This document shows, one piece after another, positions 19,002 through 27,015 of a DNA stretch of 64,000 nucleotides (positions are counted from its first letter, which is position 1; each line of letters opens with the position of its first letter). The translations under genes were made by a program, and so were the position numbers. The DNA lies in assembly GCA_944390455.1 (NCBI GenBank), contig CALXPU010000004.1, forward strand, positions 1 through 64,000. Reading direction: 5' to 3'. The notes beneath the pieces were generated by a model, which did not search any database, was not told where the DNA came from, and was given only the letters and a program-made list of their open reading frames with translations. This DNA is from an uncultured Alphaproteobacteria bacterium (GTDB lineage: Bacteria; Pseudomonadota; Alphaproteobacteria; RF32; CAG-239).

Positions 19002-19031
19002 TTGCTTGTATTTCGTATTGGCATGTATATT
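19002..19031 (+). promoter_or_regulatory. Probable promoter of gpsA
   Basis: TTGCTT (19002-19007), 18 bases, TATATT (19026-19031), 46 bases before ATG 19078. Confidence 0.45.
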
Positions 19032-19077
19032 ATCTTGGACATATGGATTTCATTATGTTGTACTAAGAGAGGTTTTT

Positions 19078-20073
19078 ATGAAAAAAATAGCTGTCGTCGG
19101 TACCGGTATTTGGGGAACTGCTTTGGCTTTGACTGCTGCCAGAGCCGGTAATCAGGTTCTTTGCTGGGCCAGAGAACAAGAAGTGGTTGATGCCATTAAT
19201 CAAAAACATGTTAATAAGCTGTTTTTGCCGGATATTCCTCTTCCGGATGCAATTCGTGCTACAAATAATATGGCCGATGTCTTTGAGTTTGCTGATGTTG
19301 TTTTGCTTACCGCCTCCGCTCAGTGGACACGTGCTACACTTAAGTTGATGAAACCTTTTGTTAAAGAAAGCACTATTATTGTTTTGTGTGCGAAGGGTAT
19401 TGAAGTTGATACCGGTAAAATGCTTTCTGAAATTGTAGATGAAGAAATCCCAGGCGCAACCATTGCTATTCTTTCCGGTCCGGGATTTGCTATTGATGTG
19501 GCGCAACGCAAGTTAGCTTCTGTTACCATTGCATGCGCAAAAGACGGTATTGCCACTCAGTTGGCTAATATGCTCGGAACCCCCTATTTTCGCCCTTATA
19601 CCACAACAGATATGATTTCTCCTCAAGTTGGCGGAAGTGTTAAAAACGTTATTGCTATTGCTTCCGGTGTGGTTGAAGGTGCGTCTTTAGGCGATGGTGC
19701 AAGAGCTGCTTTAATTACTCGCGGTTTTCATGAAATGGCTAAATTTGCGGACGCTCTTGGCGGTTCACTTACAACTATGATGGGAATGAGCGGTTTGGGG
19801 GATTTAGTATTGACGGCAAGCTGTTCTCAATCTCGTAATTTTAGTTTTGGTTATGAAATTGGTGTTCAAGGACACGCTAGAAAATTAATTGAAGAAAATA
19901 CTCGCACGGTTGAGGGAATCTATACTGCTAAAGCCGTGATGAAAAGAGCGCGTGAACTTAATATTGAAATGCCTATTTGTGAAATGGTTTGTAGAGTTCT
20001 CTTTAACGATATGGCTCTCAAAGATGCTATGGCAGAACTTATGTCCAGACCTTATCGCGAAGAAGGCTTTTAA
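19078..20073 (+). CDS. gpsA: Glycerol-3-phosphate dehydrogenase [NAD(P)+]
   Basis: A 331-aa cytoplasmic enzyme reducing dihydroxyacetone phosphate to glycerol 3-phosphate for phospholipids. The N-terminal Rossmann motif is VVGTGIWGTALA (residues 6-17). Typical substrate-domain motifs follow: LSGPGFAIDVAQ, then GGSVKNVIAIASG with the conserved lysine, then GMSGLGDLVLT and NFSFGYEIG. Length agrees with the family. ATG 19078 follows AGAGAGG; a longer frame from 19006 adds an unrelated leader. Besides lipids, the product could feed the CDP-glycerol pathway of the polymer cluster. It is a single-gene unit closed by a terminator. Confidence 0.95.
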   Translation: MKKIAVVGTGIWGTALALTAARAGNQVLCWAREQEVVDAINQKHVNKLFLPDIPLPDAIRATNNMADVFEFADVVLLTASAQWTRATLKLMKPFVKESTIIVLCAKGIEVDTGKMLSEIVDEEIPGATIAILSGPGFAIDVAQRKLASVTIACAKDGIATQLANMLGTPYFRPYTTTDMISPQVGGSVKNVIAIASGVVEGASLGDGARAALITRGFHEMAKFADALGGSLTTMMGMSGLGDLVLTASCSQSRNFSFGYEIGVQGHARKLIEENTRTVEGIYTAKAVMKRARELNIEMPICEMVCRVLFNDMALKDAMAELMSRPYREEGF

Positions 20074-20093
20074 GTTCTGATTTTAACTTTCAA

Positions 20094-20130
20094 AAAAAAG
20101 CTCCTTGTTTTTAACTCGGAGCTTTTCTTT
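20094..20130 (+). terminator. Terminator after gpsA
   Basis: AAAAGCTCC (20096-20104) pairs with GGAGCTTTT (20118-20126), followed by CTTTTATT; it lies between convergent genes and has an A run on the other side. Confidence 0.8.
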
Positions 20131-20140
20131 TATTGGTTTT

Positions 20141-20905
20141 CTAAATTTCTATGGTCATGCCATCGTATGCTAATTCTACATTTTTAGGTAGAGATGCTTG
20201 AATATCATTATAATCTACACGACAAGACAGATGTGTTAAAATTACACGTTCCGGCTGGATTGCATTAATTACTCTTTTTACATTTTCTAAATCGCTATGT
20301 CCATTCTTTTCCGAATACAAGCCATTGTTACATTCAATAATCAACAGCTTTATACCTTGCAGCATATCTAATCCAATTGGCGGCATTTCCTCCCAATCTG
20401 TTACATACGCACAATCTTGATAACGAAATGACGAACAGTGAAACTGATGATGAGGTACTTGAAAAGTTTGAAATTCAATTCCCTGACTGGTAAATGTCCC
20501 TATATTTGGCAATCGACGCCAATGAATTCCTGTACTTTCTTTTTCCGCACCATTGAACATAAAACCAAAAGATTGTCTTAGTTCTTTTTTGGTTTCTTCA
20601 CTGGCCCATACCTCTATCGCATGTGCTTTACTGGAGCTTGCTCTGGATAATTCCGGAACGCCGGCTATATGATCATAGTGACCGTGTGTGATAAACACAG
20701 AATCAACATCGGTTATATTGTTTTGATTTAATTCCAAACGGAACTCCGGTCCGGCATCTATCACAAACTTCTTCCCTTCTATTTCCATATATAGAGAAGC
20801 ACGATTACGAATATTTTTCGGATTATCGACTTGCAATTTATCCCATTGGTTAAACACCATGGGGCAACCATATGCCGAACCTGAACCTAATATAATGATT
20901 TTCAA
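20141..20905 (-). CDS. MBL-fold metallo-hydrolase, PhnP-like
   Basis: A 254-aa metallo-beta-lactamase fold enzyme. The zinc motif THGHYDH (His74, His76, Asp78, His79) follows FVIDAGPEFR, and the opening IILGSGSAYGCPM is typical of the PhnP/RNase Z-like branch. Further metal ligands appear in VPHHQFH, YVTDW and ILTHLSC. PhnP cleaves a cyclic ribosyl phosphate in phosphonate breakdown, but no phn genes are in view, so the substrate is open. It follows the NTF2-like gene by 17 bases and is probably co-transcribed. Confidence 0.82.
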   Translation of the reverse strand: MKIIILGSGSAYGCPMVFNQWDKLQVDNPKNIRNRASLYMEIEGKKFVIDAGPEFRLELNQNNITDVDSVFITHGHYDHIAGVPELSRASSSKAHAIEVWASEETKKELRQSFGFMFNGAEKESTGIHWRRLPNIGTFTSQGIEFQTFQVPHHQFHCSSFRYQDCAYVTDWEEMPPIGLDMLQGIKLLIIECNNGLYSEKNGHSDLENVKRVINAIQPERVILTHLSCRVDYNDIQASLPKNVELAYDGMTIEI

Positions 20906-20922
20906 GCTTTTATTTCCTTTTC

Positions 20923-21342
20923 CTAGAAATCTAGTGGATTTCCTCCCATATCTATTCTGAGTTGATGGGTATCATAAATGATGGTTTCTTTGCATATCTT
21001 GTTATTTTCATCAAACTCAAACACATCGCATACTTCAAATGTTGTTTCGCGCCCATCTTTAACAGCCCAATGATAGGTAAAATGTTTAATCATTACAGGT
21101 TTACCTTCTGTACTAATAAGTGTGTTGTGTAATTTTTGCCATGATTTTTCAACATCTGATAATGTGCACATCTTTTCAAAAAAGACACGGGGTTCCAGCC
21201 AGCCTAATAATGGTGAATAAACCTTTGCCTCAGGTGTAAATAAATTGCAAAGTCCTTCTAAATCATATTCAGCCAGAGCTTTCATATATTTAGCTATTAT
21301 TTCTTCATATATCATTTCTTTACTAATCTTTTTCCCTTCCAC
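20923..21342 (-). CDS. SnoaL/NTF2-like small protein
   Basis: A 139-aa protein with the layout of the NTF2/SnoaL fold. An N-terminal helix contains IIAKYMKALAEYDLEGLCNLF, then TPEAKVYSPLLG, and strands carry YHWAVKDGRETTFEVCDVFEFDENNKI. The family includes enzymes and ligand-binding proteins, so no precise function can be given. It lies just upstream of the MBL hydrolase and probably shares its transcript. Confidence 0.7.
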   Translation of the reverse strand: MEGKKISKEMIYEEIIAKYMKALAEYDLEGLCNLFTPEAKVYSPLLGWLEPRVFFEKMCTLSDVEKSWQKLHNTLISTEGKPVMIKHFTYHWAVKDGRETTFEVCDVFEFDENNKICKETIIYDTHQLRIDMGGNPLDF

Positions 21343-21849
21343 TTATTATTTCATATTTGGTTGTGACTATATGGTGGATTATTCAAAATAACAAAAATAT
21401 TTTTTGACTATGTGCAAATTTTCATCTTGGCAACTTCATTCTTTTGCGATTATCTTCTTATTTCCACTTAAAATATACGTTTCCATTTGAAGAAAAATTA
21501 AAAAACACTTTATCTGTCAAACTCTTCGTGAGCAATACTTATGTCACATTAAAAATTTATCAGAATCCTTTAAGAAACGTGTATTTTTCTAAACGAATCG
21601 CCATAAATATTGTAAGAAATTTGCTCAAAAAATTTTTATTCATTTCCACCCCACTAAAGCTTACGTATTTTATTCTTCTGATTTGCAAAAAAAATTATTA
21701 ACTATAGCTCCAAAATTTAATATTTTATACATTTTCTGCTTTACTTTCTCAGTTTTTTTATCTTGTGAATAAAAAAAATCGCTAGGTAACTGTTTGTTTT
21801 ATATGCAAAATTTAAAATTTCTCATAAAATTTTAAAAAAATTATTTTGC
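21343..21849. other. AT-rich gap with no gene
   Basis: About 500 bases rich in A and T. Frames here lack an RBS and protein-like composition. I see no tRNA, terminator or repeat. The response-regulator site of the following operon lies at its right edge. Confidence 0.4.
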
Positions 21850-21866
21850 CTTAAGCGTTTCTTAAG
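21850..21866 (+). promoter_or_regulatory. Tandem QseB/PmrA-type response-regulator site
   Basis: Two perfect CTTAAG half-sites separated by five bases (21850-21855 and 21861-21866). This is the arrangement known for PmrA/QseB-type OmpR regulators (TTAA-N7-TTAA direct repeat). It lies 72 bases before the ygiW start and upstream of the qseB gene itself, which suggests autoregulation. Confidence 0.65.
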
Positions 21867-21937
21867 TTTACAATGCAGAATAAAAGGTGTTCTGATAAAC
21901 AAACTTTATTTACAACTTTTTATTTAGGAGAAAAATT

Positions 21938-22303
21938 ATGAATAAGTTCTTTGCTGTTTCTGCTCTTGTATTAACTTTTGCTGTTGCTTCTAATGCTAAT
22001 GCTCAAGCTCAAAATTTAGGCGGCGGTTTTCAGGGACCTACAATCGCATCTACAACTGTTGCCGATGCTCTTAAAATGAATGATGATACTCCGGTTGTTT
22101 TGGTTGGAAACATTCAGAAAAATTTAGGTAATGAAAAATATCAATTCGCTGACAAAACAGGCACTATCGTGGTTGAAATTGACGATGAAGACTGGAGAGG
22201 TCAAGTTGTTAAACCGGAAAACACCGTTGAAATCAGAGGTGAAATTGATAAAGAATTGCTCGGCACACCTGAAGTTGACGTTGACTCCATTATCTTAAAA
22301 TAA
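21938..22303 (+). CDS. ygiW: YgiW/YdeI-family periplasmic OB-fold stress protein
   Basis: A 121-aa exported protein. A signal peptide (about residues 1-23, ending ANAQA) is followed by a BOF/OB-fold domain with GGFQGP, then [32 protein letters not shown] and [11 protein letters not shown]. Members bind small ligands in the periplasm and are linked to stress tolerance. In enterobacteria ygiW lies next to qseBC, exactly as here. ATG 21938 follows TAGGAG. The next gene begins within 25 bases, so the three genes form one operon. Confidence 0.9.
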   Translation: MNKFFAVSALVLTFAVASNANAQAQNLGGGFQGPTIASTTVADALKMNDDTPVVLVGNIQKNLGNEKYQFADKTGTIVVEIDDEDWRGQVVKPENTVEIRGEIDKELLGTPEVDVDSIILK

Positions 22304-22323
22304 TCCTCTTGAAAGAACTTAAG

Positions 22324-22980
22324 ATGAGAGTGCTTCTAATTGAAGATGACAGTCTTATCGGAGACGGAATTAAAGTCGGGCTTTCTAAGCTCGGCTTTAC
22401 CGTCGATTGGTTTGATGATGGTGCTGATGGGAAAGAAGCCCTTTTGCTGACACCTTATGATGCTGTTATCTTAGATCTTGGTTTGCCGACTATTGAAGGG
22501 CTGGATATTTTAAAAGCATGGCGTAATGCTGGGCTTGATACACCGGTTCTTATCTTAACGGCCAGAGGTGATGTGGACGAACGCATTAAAGGCTTAAATT
22601 CCGGTGCCGATGATTATCTCGGAAAGCCTTTTGCTCTTAAAGAAGTTCAAGCACGTCTCAATGCGCTTATTCGTCGGCGAAACGGTATTACAAAACCGCT
22701 TATCCATTTCAAAAATATCACTTTTGCCCCAGATACCAAAACAGTTACACTTGATGGAGAAAAAGTGACACTGGCCCCACGTGAAGTGGCTCTGCTTGAG
22801 TTGCTACTACTTAATAAAAACAAAGTTTTATCCAAAGAAACGATTGAAAATAAACTATATTCTTGGGATGACGATGTGGCCAGCAACGCTGTTGAAGTGC
22901 ATGTGCATCATTTGCGGAAAAAGCTGGGCAAAGATATTGTTAAAACCATTAATAAAATCGGCTATACATTGGAGGATTAA
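22324..22980 (+). CDS. qseB: OmpR-family response regulator QseB
   Basis: A 218-aa regulator with a receiver domain (acidic pair DD at 8-9, phosphoacceptor Asp51 in [13 protein letters not shown] and GKPF). A winged-helix DNA-binding domain ends in [12 protein letters not shown] and [10 protein letters not shown]. Similarity to E. coli QseB is strong along the whole length, including [15 protein letters not shown]. An in-frame TTG at 22309 would add five residues, but ATG 22324 matches the family start. It overlaps qseC by one base and probably binds the CTTAAG tandem site upstream of ygiW. Confidence 0.93.
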   Translation: MRVLLIEDDSLIGDGIKVGLSKLGFTVDWFDDGADGKEALLLTPYDAVILDLGLPTIEGLDILKAWRNAGLDTPVLILTARGDVDERIKGLNSGADDYLGKPFALKEVQARLNALIRRRNGITKPLIHFKNITFAPDTKTVTLDGEKVTLAPREVALLELLLLNKNKVLSKETIENKLYSWDDDVASNAVEVHVHHLRKKLGKDIVKTINKIGYTLED

Positions 22981-24389
22981 TGCATAAATTTAAGGTCATT
23001 CCCCGTTTATCTGCTGTGCTTAACAGAATTAATGCCAAAACATTGAAGTTTAGCCTATGTTTTCGGCTTATGTTCTTTTTTGCGCTTGTATCTTCTATTG
23101 TTTGGGGAATTGCCGGATATATCTCTTATAAAGAAACGCGTGAGAGTATTGATGAATTTTTTGATACTTATCAAATGGCTCTCAGCCGTCAATTGGCCGC
23201 GGCGGACTGGAGCGCTGTTTCTTTGCGTACTCAGCACGCTACTGATAAATTAATTAAAAATATTGAAAATGCCGATGACGATGATGACGCTATCGGTTTT
23301 GCTATCTTTACACAAGATGGAAAAATGATTTTTCACGATGATGAAAATGGAAAATATTTTCCGCTCAACAATACCGCTTTCGGGACTTTTGTTAATGAAC
23401 GCCTTGATCATAAAGGCGATAAATGGCGTCTACTTCGCCTTTCTTCCGCAGACGGTAAATATATTATTACCGTGGGACAAGAACTCGAGTATCGTGAAGA
23501 TTTAGCGATGGATATTGTTGAAGAATTTTTGGCACCATGGCTTATTGGTTTCTTTTTCTTACTCTTTGCTATTGCCGGATTGACTTATTTTGAATTTAAA
23601 CCACTGAAGAGATTGGCTACTTCTATTAATAACCGTTCGGCTGATGACTTATCCCCTATTGATGTTCAGAAATCACCGATTGAAGTCAGACCGCTTATTG
23701 ATGCGATGAACCATATGTTTCAGAAAATCGCAACACTTCTACAACGGGAACGTAGTTTTATCTCTGACTCTGCGCACGAACTACGCACCCCTTTAACCGC
23801 ACTTAAAATTCAGCTTGAAATCGTGCAAATGGCTGATGATGATGCTCAAATGCGTCAACAGGCTTTATTGAAATTACAAAAAGGGATTGAACGCGCTGAA
23901 CGTTTGGTTGAGCAACTTTTAGCACTTTCTCGTTTGGAAGCCGATAACGGACACTATGACAATGTTGAAATATTGAATTGGGCTGAAATTTGCACACACC
24001 TTATTGATGAATATCGTTTAATGGTGGATAATAAAACAATTTCTTTGATAGCCGAAGATGGTGCACAACCTCCATTTACTACCGGAAACCATATTTTAAC
24101 AGCGTTGCTTATTCGCAATCTCTTGGATAATGCCGTCAAATATAGTCCGAATAATGCGCATATCACTCTTAAAATCTCTGACGGAGAATTTACGGTTATC
24201 AATTCGGACACTGTGGTTGATGAAGCTATGTTACAACGTCTGACCGAACGCTTCTTCCGTCCGGCCGGACAAAAGGAAACCGGTAGCGGCTTAGGTTTGG
24301 CTATTACAAAGAGAATTGCCGAACTCTATCATTGTCAGCTTTATTTTGAAAATTCTTCGGAAGGATTTAAGGTTACCATCAAAGCCTAA
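22980..24389 (+). CDS. qseC: Sensor histidine kinase QseC
   Basis: A 469-aa inner-membrane kinase. Transmembrane segments lie near residues 28-50 and 186-206, enclosing a periplasmic sensor of about 135 aa. The dimerisation/phosphoacceptor motif is FISDSAHELRTPLTALK (His266), followed by the N box (NLLDNAVKYSP) and G box (GSGLGLAITKRI). The sequence around His266 resembles E. coli QseC closely. ATG 22980 overlaps the qseB stop by one base. The enterobacterial homologue responds to autoinducer-3 and catecholamines; the signal in this organism cannot be told from sequence. Confidence 0.93.
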   Translation: MHKFKVIPRLSAVLNRINAKTLKFSLCFRLMFFFALVSSIVWGIAGYISYKETRESIDEFFDTYQMALSRQLAAADWSAVSLRTQHATDKLIKNIENADDDDDAIGFAIFTQDGKMIFHDDENGKYFPLNNTAFGTFVNERLDHKGDKWRLLRLSSADGKYIITVGQELEYREDLAMDIVEEFLAPWLIGFFFLLFAIAGLTYFEFKPLKRLATSINNRSADDLSPIDVQKSPIEVRPLIDAMNHMFQKIATLLQRERSFISDSAHELRTPLTALKIQLEIVQMADDDAQMRQQALLKLQKGIERAERLVEQLLALSRLEADNGHYDNVEILNWAEICTHLIDEYRLMVDNKTISLIAEDGAQPPFTTGNHILTALLIRNLLDNAVKYSPNNAHITLKISDGEFTVINSDTVVDEAMLQRLTERFFRPAGQKETGSGLGLAITKRIAELYHCQLYFENSSEGFKVTIKA

Positions 24390-24397
24390 AGCTTATT

Positions 24398-25528
24398 CTA
24401 ATATTTTATGGAAATTCCCGTGATAACGGCATAGCCTTTGTTGTTATTGTCGCTATTGCGGGCATAACCTTTAGAATTGCGGTAAGCGTTTATCCAATAC
24501 AATTCAACGTATTTATTAAGTTCATATTTATTGGACTGTAGCCATATATCATCTTGATGTCTGGTATTTTCGGCTTCCGTATGTAAATACGCCAAATTAC
24601 TCTCAAACTTGCCAAAATCATAACCAATACTGAAATCCCAAGCACTACCTTCTCGATAATTATCAAAATATGCCGGAAGATGCTCATTTTGCGCTGTGGT
24701 TGATATTGGATTTTTATCGCCGTCAATCCATGATTTTTTATACGAACTTGATATTTTTAAGCCGTCATATACCCAGCGCACACCTCCGGACCAGACATTA
24801 TCCGTACGGTTAAAAATTCCGTATCCCATTGATGTATATAACTGTCCGTATGGTAATTTCCAACGGTTTTGCATTGATGCGGTATAGCCGTCTTGTTGTT
24901 TTTCATATTCTGTATAACGGCTCGTCATACCTCGTCTTGAAGCATTATCCGGCGCATAGCTGAAACCAAAGGTGGTATTCCCTATTTCCGGCGTAAAATA
25001 ACTTAACTTAAATGCACGACCGTCATCTAATATAGTTGTAGATTTCGGTGTGGCAAATTTCGTTTTTTTCTGTCCGTTAGACCAGTTGGCACTGCTCAAG
25101 AAATATGAAACATTGCTATCTTGTATCCCTACCCAGGTGATATCTTGAGCCCCCATGTGCATGATACGCGCCGCATTATATGTATACCCGATGGTTACTT
25201 TTCCCTTTTCTTCATCTTGCCACTTCAAGTATGGATAAAAACGCCAGTCTCCTCGTTCATAATCATTATCATGTTGGCGCATTACTACCGTATAATCGGC
25301 ATGAATTCCTACTTTTTCTTTAGCGGAAATATTATAATCTCCCGATATTTTACCATCTGCACGGAAAACTAATCGGTTGGGCATATTATCAAGATTATTA
25401 TCTTCTTTGGTTTCCATAATGCCATAATATATTCCGGCCACTCCTGATTGCGCTAATTCCCAATCTTGCGCATGCGCTACATTCTCTGTTGCCGTTATCA
25501 GCCCTAACGGTAATAGTAATCTTTTCAT
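24398..25528 (-). CDS. General porin, outer membrane
   Basis: A 376-aa outer-membrane beta-barrel. The signal peptide ends near AHA-QDWEL. The mature part alternates polar and aromatic residues with many GY, YxY and FxF strands (VTIGYTYNAARI, SFSYAP, DFSIGYDFG) and ends in TGISIKY, an aromatic C-terminus usual for barrels. It resembles porins of alphaproteobacteria (Porin_4 type). Transcribed convergently to qseC, with only eight bases between the stops and no terminator seen. It should allow diffusion of small solutes; specificity unknown. Confidence 0.82.
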   Translation of the reverse strand: MKRLLLPLGLITATENVAHAQDWELAQSGVAGIYYGIMETKEDNNLDNMPNRLVFRADGKISGDYNISAKEKVGIHADYTVVMRQHDNDYERGDWRFYPYLKWQDEEKGKVTIGYTYNAARIMHMGAQDITWVGIQDSNVSYFLSSANWSNGQKKTKFATPKSTTILDDGRAFKLSYFTPEIGNTTFGFSYAPDNASRRGMTSRYTEYEKQQDGYTASMQNRWKLPYGQLYTSMGYGIFNRTDNVWSGGVRWVYDGLKISSSYKKSWIDGDKNPISTTAQNEHLPAYFDNYREGSAWDFSIGYDFGKFESNLAYLHTEAENTRHQDDIWLQSNKYELNKYVELYWINAYRNSKGYARNSDNNNKGYAVITGISIKY

Positions 25529-25553
25529 TAGTCCTCTCTTTTTGTGATGCTTT

Positions 25554-25582
25554 ATCTTAGAAGATACATTCTATTTTTGCAA
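25554..25582 (-). promoter_or_regulatory. Sigma70-like promoter of the porin gene
   Basis: On the minus strand TTGCAA (25582-25577), 17 bases, TAAGAT (25559-25554), 26 bases before the porin start, which follows AGAGAGGA. Confidence 0.5.
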
Positions 25583-25600
25583 TCTGTTTTTATTTTTTTC

Positions 25601-25629
25601 TTGACTTTTGTTCATGCTGCGTTATTTTA
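25601..25629 (+). promoter_or_regulatory. Probable promoter of the NAD salvage operon
   Basis: TTGACT (25601-25606), 17 bases, TATTTT (25624-25629). A TATAAT at 25628-25633 lies too far from this -35 box (21 bases). Transcription from here would give a leader of about 120 nt that begins just before the structured element. Confidence 0.45.
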
Positions 25630-25641
25630 TAATTGTTCTTG

Positions 25642-25757
25642 GTGCTTGCAGGGCTTATAAGCACGGAACTTTGATAAAACTGAGCCGGTTTGATGAGATT
25701 TTATTTTGAGTACTCTTTTAGAGTTTCATTGGCGGCTCCTTATAAGGAGTTTTTTTT
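25642..25757 (+). promoter_or_regulatory. Candidate riboswitch, copy 1, with terminator-type platform
   Basis: Stem GTGCTT/AAGCAC (25642-25647, 25659-25664) encloses the 11-nt loop GCAGGGCTTAT. Loop bases GGCTTA (25652-25657) can pair with TGAGCC (25681-25686) to make an H-type pseudoknot. Directly before the gene, CTCCTTATAAGGAG followed by eight T forms a terminator-like hairpin that also contains the RBS AAGGAG. GAGCCG (25682-25687) can alternatively pair with CGGCTC (25733-25738), which overlaps the left arm of that hairpin and would act as antiterminator. The layout is that of a riboswitch in which ligand binding turns expression off. The ligand is unknown; NAD+ or a precursor is inferred from context. 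Confidence 0.65.
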
Positions 25758-26300
25758 ATGTCTGAATATAAATACAAACACGGTTTAAGCATTATGAGAG
25801 CGCAACCCTTTCATATCGGTCATCAAAAACTGATTGATAAGATGCTCAACGAATGCGAACGCGTAACGATTGTTCTGGGGTCCATTCAAGAACAGGGAAC
25901 TTCCAGAAATCCTCTAAACTACACCACCCGCAAGAAAATGATCCAAAATATCTATCGTTCTAAGCCGGAATATGAAAGACTTAAAATTGTCGGTATTTTT
26001 GACATTAATAATCCGGCGGAATGGGGAGAGTATGTTCTTGATTTTATCAAAGAAAGCTTTCCAGATTTACCCAAACCCGATGTTTATTATGCCGGTTCGG
26101 CTTATGATGCGCATTGGTTTAGAGAATGTTTCAATAATATTGAACTGGTTGACCGTACCGATCCGAACTTTCCGTTTGTTACCGGAACGATGGTGCGTGA
26201 TATGATTAAATTCGGCGATGCAAGATGGAAAAACTTTATCGCTCCGGAAAATCATCATATCATAGAAGAATACTTTAATAAGAAAAAAGGTATTATTTAA
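25758..26300 (+). CDS. nadM: NadM-like nicotinamide-nucleotide adenylyltransferase
   Basis: A 180-aa nucleotidyltransferase. The ATP-binding signature MRAQPFHIGHQKLI has His19 and His22, and the second signature VTGTMVRDM is near 141-149; both fit NadM/NadR-type NMN adenylyltransferases. The family makes NAD+ or its deamido form from the mononucleotide and ATP. There is no Nudix domain, so it corresponds to the adenylyltransferase part only. It is first in the salvage operon with pncA, pncB and nadE. The RBS AAGGAG is separated from ATG by eight T and lies inside the leader hairpin, so translation may be controlled by it. Confidence 0.88.
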   Translation: MSEYKYKHGLSIMRAQPFHIGHQKLIDKMLNECERVTIVLGSIQEQGTSRNPLNYTTRKKMIQNIYRSKPEYERLKIVGIFDINNPAEWGEYVLDFIKESFPDLPKPDVYYAGSAYDAHWFRECFNNIELVDRTDPNFPFVTGTMVRDMIKFGDARWKNFIAPENHHIIEEYFNKKKGII

Positions 26301-26312
26301 TTTTTTATCCAT

Positions 26313-26377
26313 ACATCTGCGTCTTCTGAAGGGCTTATAGAAGACAGATGTTTCTTAACCCCAATAAGCCTGAAGGG
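26313..26377 (+). promoter_or_regulatory. Candidate riboswitch, copy 2, overlapping the RBS of pncA
   Basis: A two-part stem, ACATCT/AGATGT outside and GTCTTCT/AGAAGAC inside (26321-26327, 26339-26345), closes the loop GAAGGGCTTAT. It differs from copy 1 in the stems but in only one base of the 11-nt loop. Loop bases GGCTTAT (26332-26338) pair perfectly with ATAAGCC (26364-26370). That segment ends two bases before GAAGGG (26372-26377), the RBS of pncA. Pseudoknot formation should block ribosome binding. No terminator is present, so control would be at translation. Confidence 0.65.
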
Positions 26378-26386
26378 ATTTATCTC

Positions 26387-27013
26387 ATGACTAATAATCG
26401 TATTTTAATGCGAATTGATTTTCAAAATGATTTTGTTCATTCTCATGGCGCTCTGACCGTTAATGCGCCGGAATTGATTGATAAACATCAAAAATTTGCC
26501 GACAACCTCTTTCCCAGCAGTTTTGATAAAATTATTGATACATACGATACGCATTTTAACGAAACTTATCCGCAAACCATAGAAGCGCAAAGCTTTCCTC
26601 CGCATTGTATTTTTGGTTCGTGGGGATGGCAGCAGGCCGCTCCGTTTAAGAATGAACTTAATGTGGTTAAAATGTTTAAGTCCACAACTAATATCTGGAA
26701 TGAGGTACGCTCTTACCAAGATTTGGCGCAAGATTGGAACGGCAAAAATGTTTATCTTTGCGGCGTTTTAAGTGATATTTGCGTGCAACAAGCCATGAAC
26801 GGTTTGCTTAAAAAAGGTGCTAACGTTATTGTTATTGAAGATTTATGTTTAGGTAAAGACAGACAGATTACAGATATTCTTCAAGATGATGTTTATCGTC
26901 CGTTTATTGAGCAAGGGAAATTGAAAACAATTACCACCGCGCAATTTTTTCGTTCATCCCTTTTAGAAAAGAAAATCCAGCATAATCTTGTTAATAAAGC
27001 CAGAGGAGAATAG
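26387..27013 (+). CDS. pncA: Nicotinamidase-like cysteine hydrolase
   Basis: A 208-aa isochorismatase-fold hydrolase. The catalytic aspartate is Asp11 in RIDFQNDF, and the nucleophile is Cys132 in CGVLSDICVQQA. The metal region resembles TYDTHF (52-57), and the lysine is probably Lys95 or Lys98. Nicotinamidase converts nicotinamide to nicotinate. That role is supported by its place between an NMN-type adenylyltransferase and pncB. ATG 26387 is used because GAAGGG lies nine bases upstream; the longer frame from 26348 runs through the structured leader. pncB follows after two bases. Confidence 0.87.
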   Translation: MTNNRILMRIDFQNDFVHSHGALTVNAPELIDKHQKFADNLFPSSFDKIIDTYDTHFNETYPQTIEAQSFPPHCIFGSWGWQQAAPFKNELNVVKMFKSTTNIWNEVRSYQDLAQDWNGKNVYLCGVLSDICVQQAMNGLLKKGANVIVIEDLCLGKDRQITDILQDDVYRPFIEQGKLKTITTAQFFRSSLLEKKIQHNLVNKARGE

Positions 27014-27015
27014 CC

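Noticed and set aside
21444..21701. 85-codon frame in the gap before ygiW
   Set aside because: Composition reflects AT-rich DNA, no RBS, no recognisable feature.
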